Assembly (NCBI GenBank): GCA_036388475.1
Contig: DASVRT010000021.1
Span: forward strand, 85,100 to 149,099
Length of the DNA stretch: 64,000 bases
Source of the DNA: JALZHR01 sp036388475
GTDB lineage: Bacteria; Acidobacteriota; Blastocatellia; Pyrinomonadales; Pyrinomonadaceae
Reading direction: 5' to 3'
Positions 63,864-64,000 of this stretch are shown in pieces. Position 1 is the first letter of the stretch, and the number at the start of each line of letters is the position of its first letter. Below the pieces are notes generated by a model. That model ran no database searches, was not told where the DNA came from, and worked only from the letters and a program-made list of their open reading frames with translations. The position numbers were made by a program, and so were the translations under genes.

Positions 63864-64000
63864 GCTTTGCACCAAAACTGCTTAAATCCGGCATTTTGCA
63901 CCAAAAGTCCGGCTTTTTTGAAAAAAGTGCTGTTGAAATAAAGGACTTAGCAGTGCGTTGCACCAATACTGCTTAAAATTACCGACTTTTGGTGCAAAGC
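63864..64000. repeat. Inverted-repeat element with TTTGCACCAAAA ends, at the window edge
   Basis: Perfect 14-bp ends GCTTTGCACCAAAA (63864-63877) and TTTTGGTGCAAAGC (63987-64000) enclose direct copies of TTGCACCAA-ACTGCTTAAA (63866-63886, 63957-63977) and TTTTGCACCAAAAG (63894-63907). It may extend beyond the window. A short TTTATCA-type repeat lies before it at 63805-63855. Confidence 0.8.

Overview
The window reads as chromosomal DNA of a free-living Gram-negative-type bacterium, most likely an acidobacterium of the Blastocatellia/Pyrinomonadaceae type. This is inference from content: lipoproteins, a TonB-like energy transducer, minor type IV pilins, a membrane Ser/Thr kinase with FHA proteins, zinc-ribbon membrane proteins, a monothiol bacilliredoxin-like protein and a medium-GC genome with many intergenic palindromes. 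I see no transposase, integrase, phage gene, CRISPR array or rRNA. There is one tRNA, tRNA-Arg(CCG).

Layout. 0-5.6 kb is mostly leftward: bacilliredoxin-like protein, membrane protein, alpha-glucan phosphorylase, macrodomain protein, DoxX protein. At 5.9-7.5 kb are a small secreted Cys-rich peptide and mtnA. From 17.6 down to 7.6 kb runs a long leftward block: an inactive-looking M16 peptidase homologue, ubiE/menG, two peptide-type ABC permeases, an ABC-2-type ATPase, the 5-oxoprolinase genes pxpB-pxpC-pxpA, a YcsG-type transporter and galE. 17.8-30.7 kb holds a zinc-ribbon/TonB protein, a MscS channel with a cyclic-nucleotide-binding domain, a second NRAMP-superfamily transporter, aconitase and several small or secreted proteins. 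30.9-40 kb holds OB-fold, DinB and twin zinc-ribbon proteins, a lipoprotein, gamma-glutamyltranspeptidase and a gingipain-type (C25) protease. 40-55.5 kb is the signalling and envelope core: Ser/Thr kinase plus FHA protein, four minor pilins, then FHA protein, class B PBP, RodA/FtsW and PP2C phosphatase. This gene set resembles the actinobacterial pknB-fhaA-pbpA-rodA-pstP locus and suggests phospho-threonine control of wall synthesis. 55.5-64 kb holds an RNA methyltransferase, a PD-(D/E)XK ORF running antisense through the tRNA, two cyclophilins, dtd, a Cof phosphatase, mltG, thpR, a STAS protein and a divergent Spy/CpxP-like gene and OmpR-type regulator.

The most unusual signal is not a gene. 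More than twenty intergenic gaps are filled by imperfect or perfect inverted repeats whose arms are tandem 7-bp units (sometimes 8 or 9 bp), different from site to site but complementary within a site. They usually begin at, or supply, the stop codon of a neighbouring gene. Several pairs of distant sites share a conserved non-repetitive core between the arms; the clearest is 14380-14440 versus 63005-63065, in opposite orientation, 55 of 61 bases identical by eye. Heptad arrays also lie in frame inside two genes, pxpC and a CrtC-like gene. Together they look like a dispersed family of hairpin elements.
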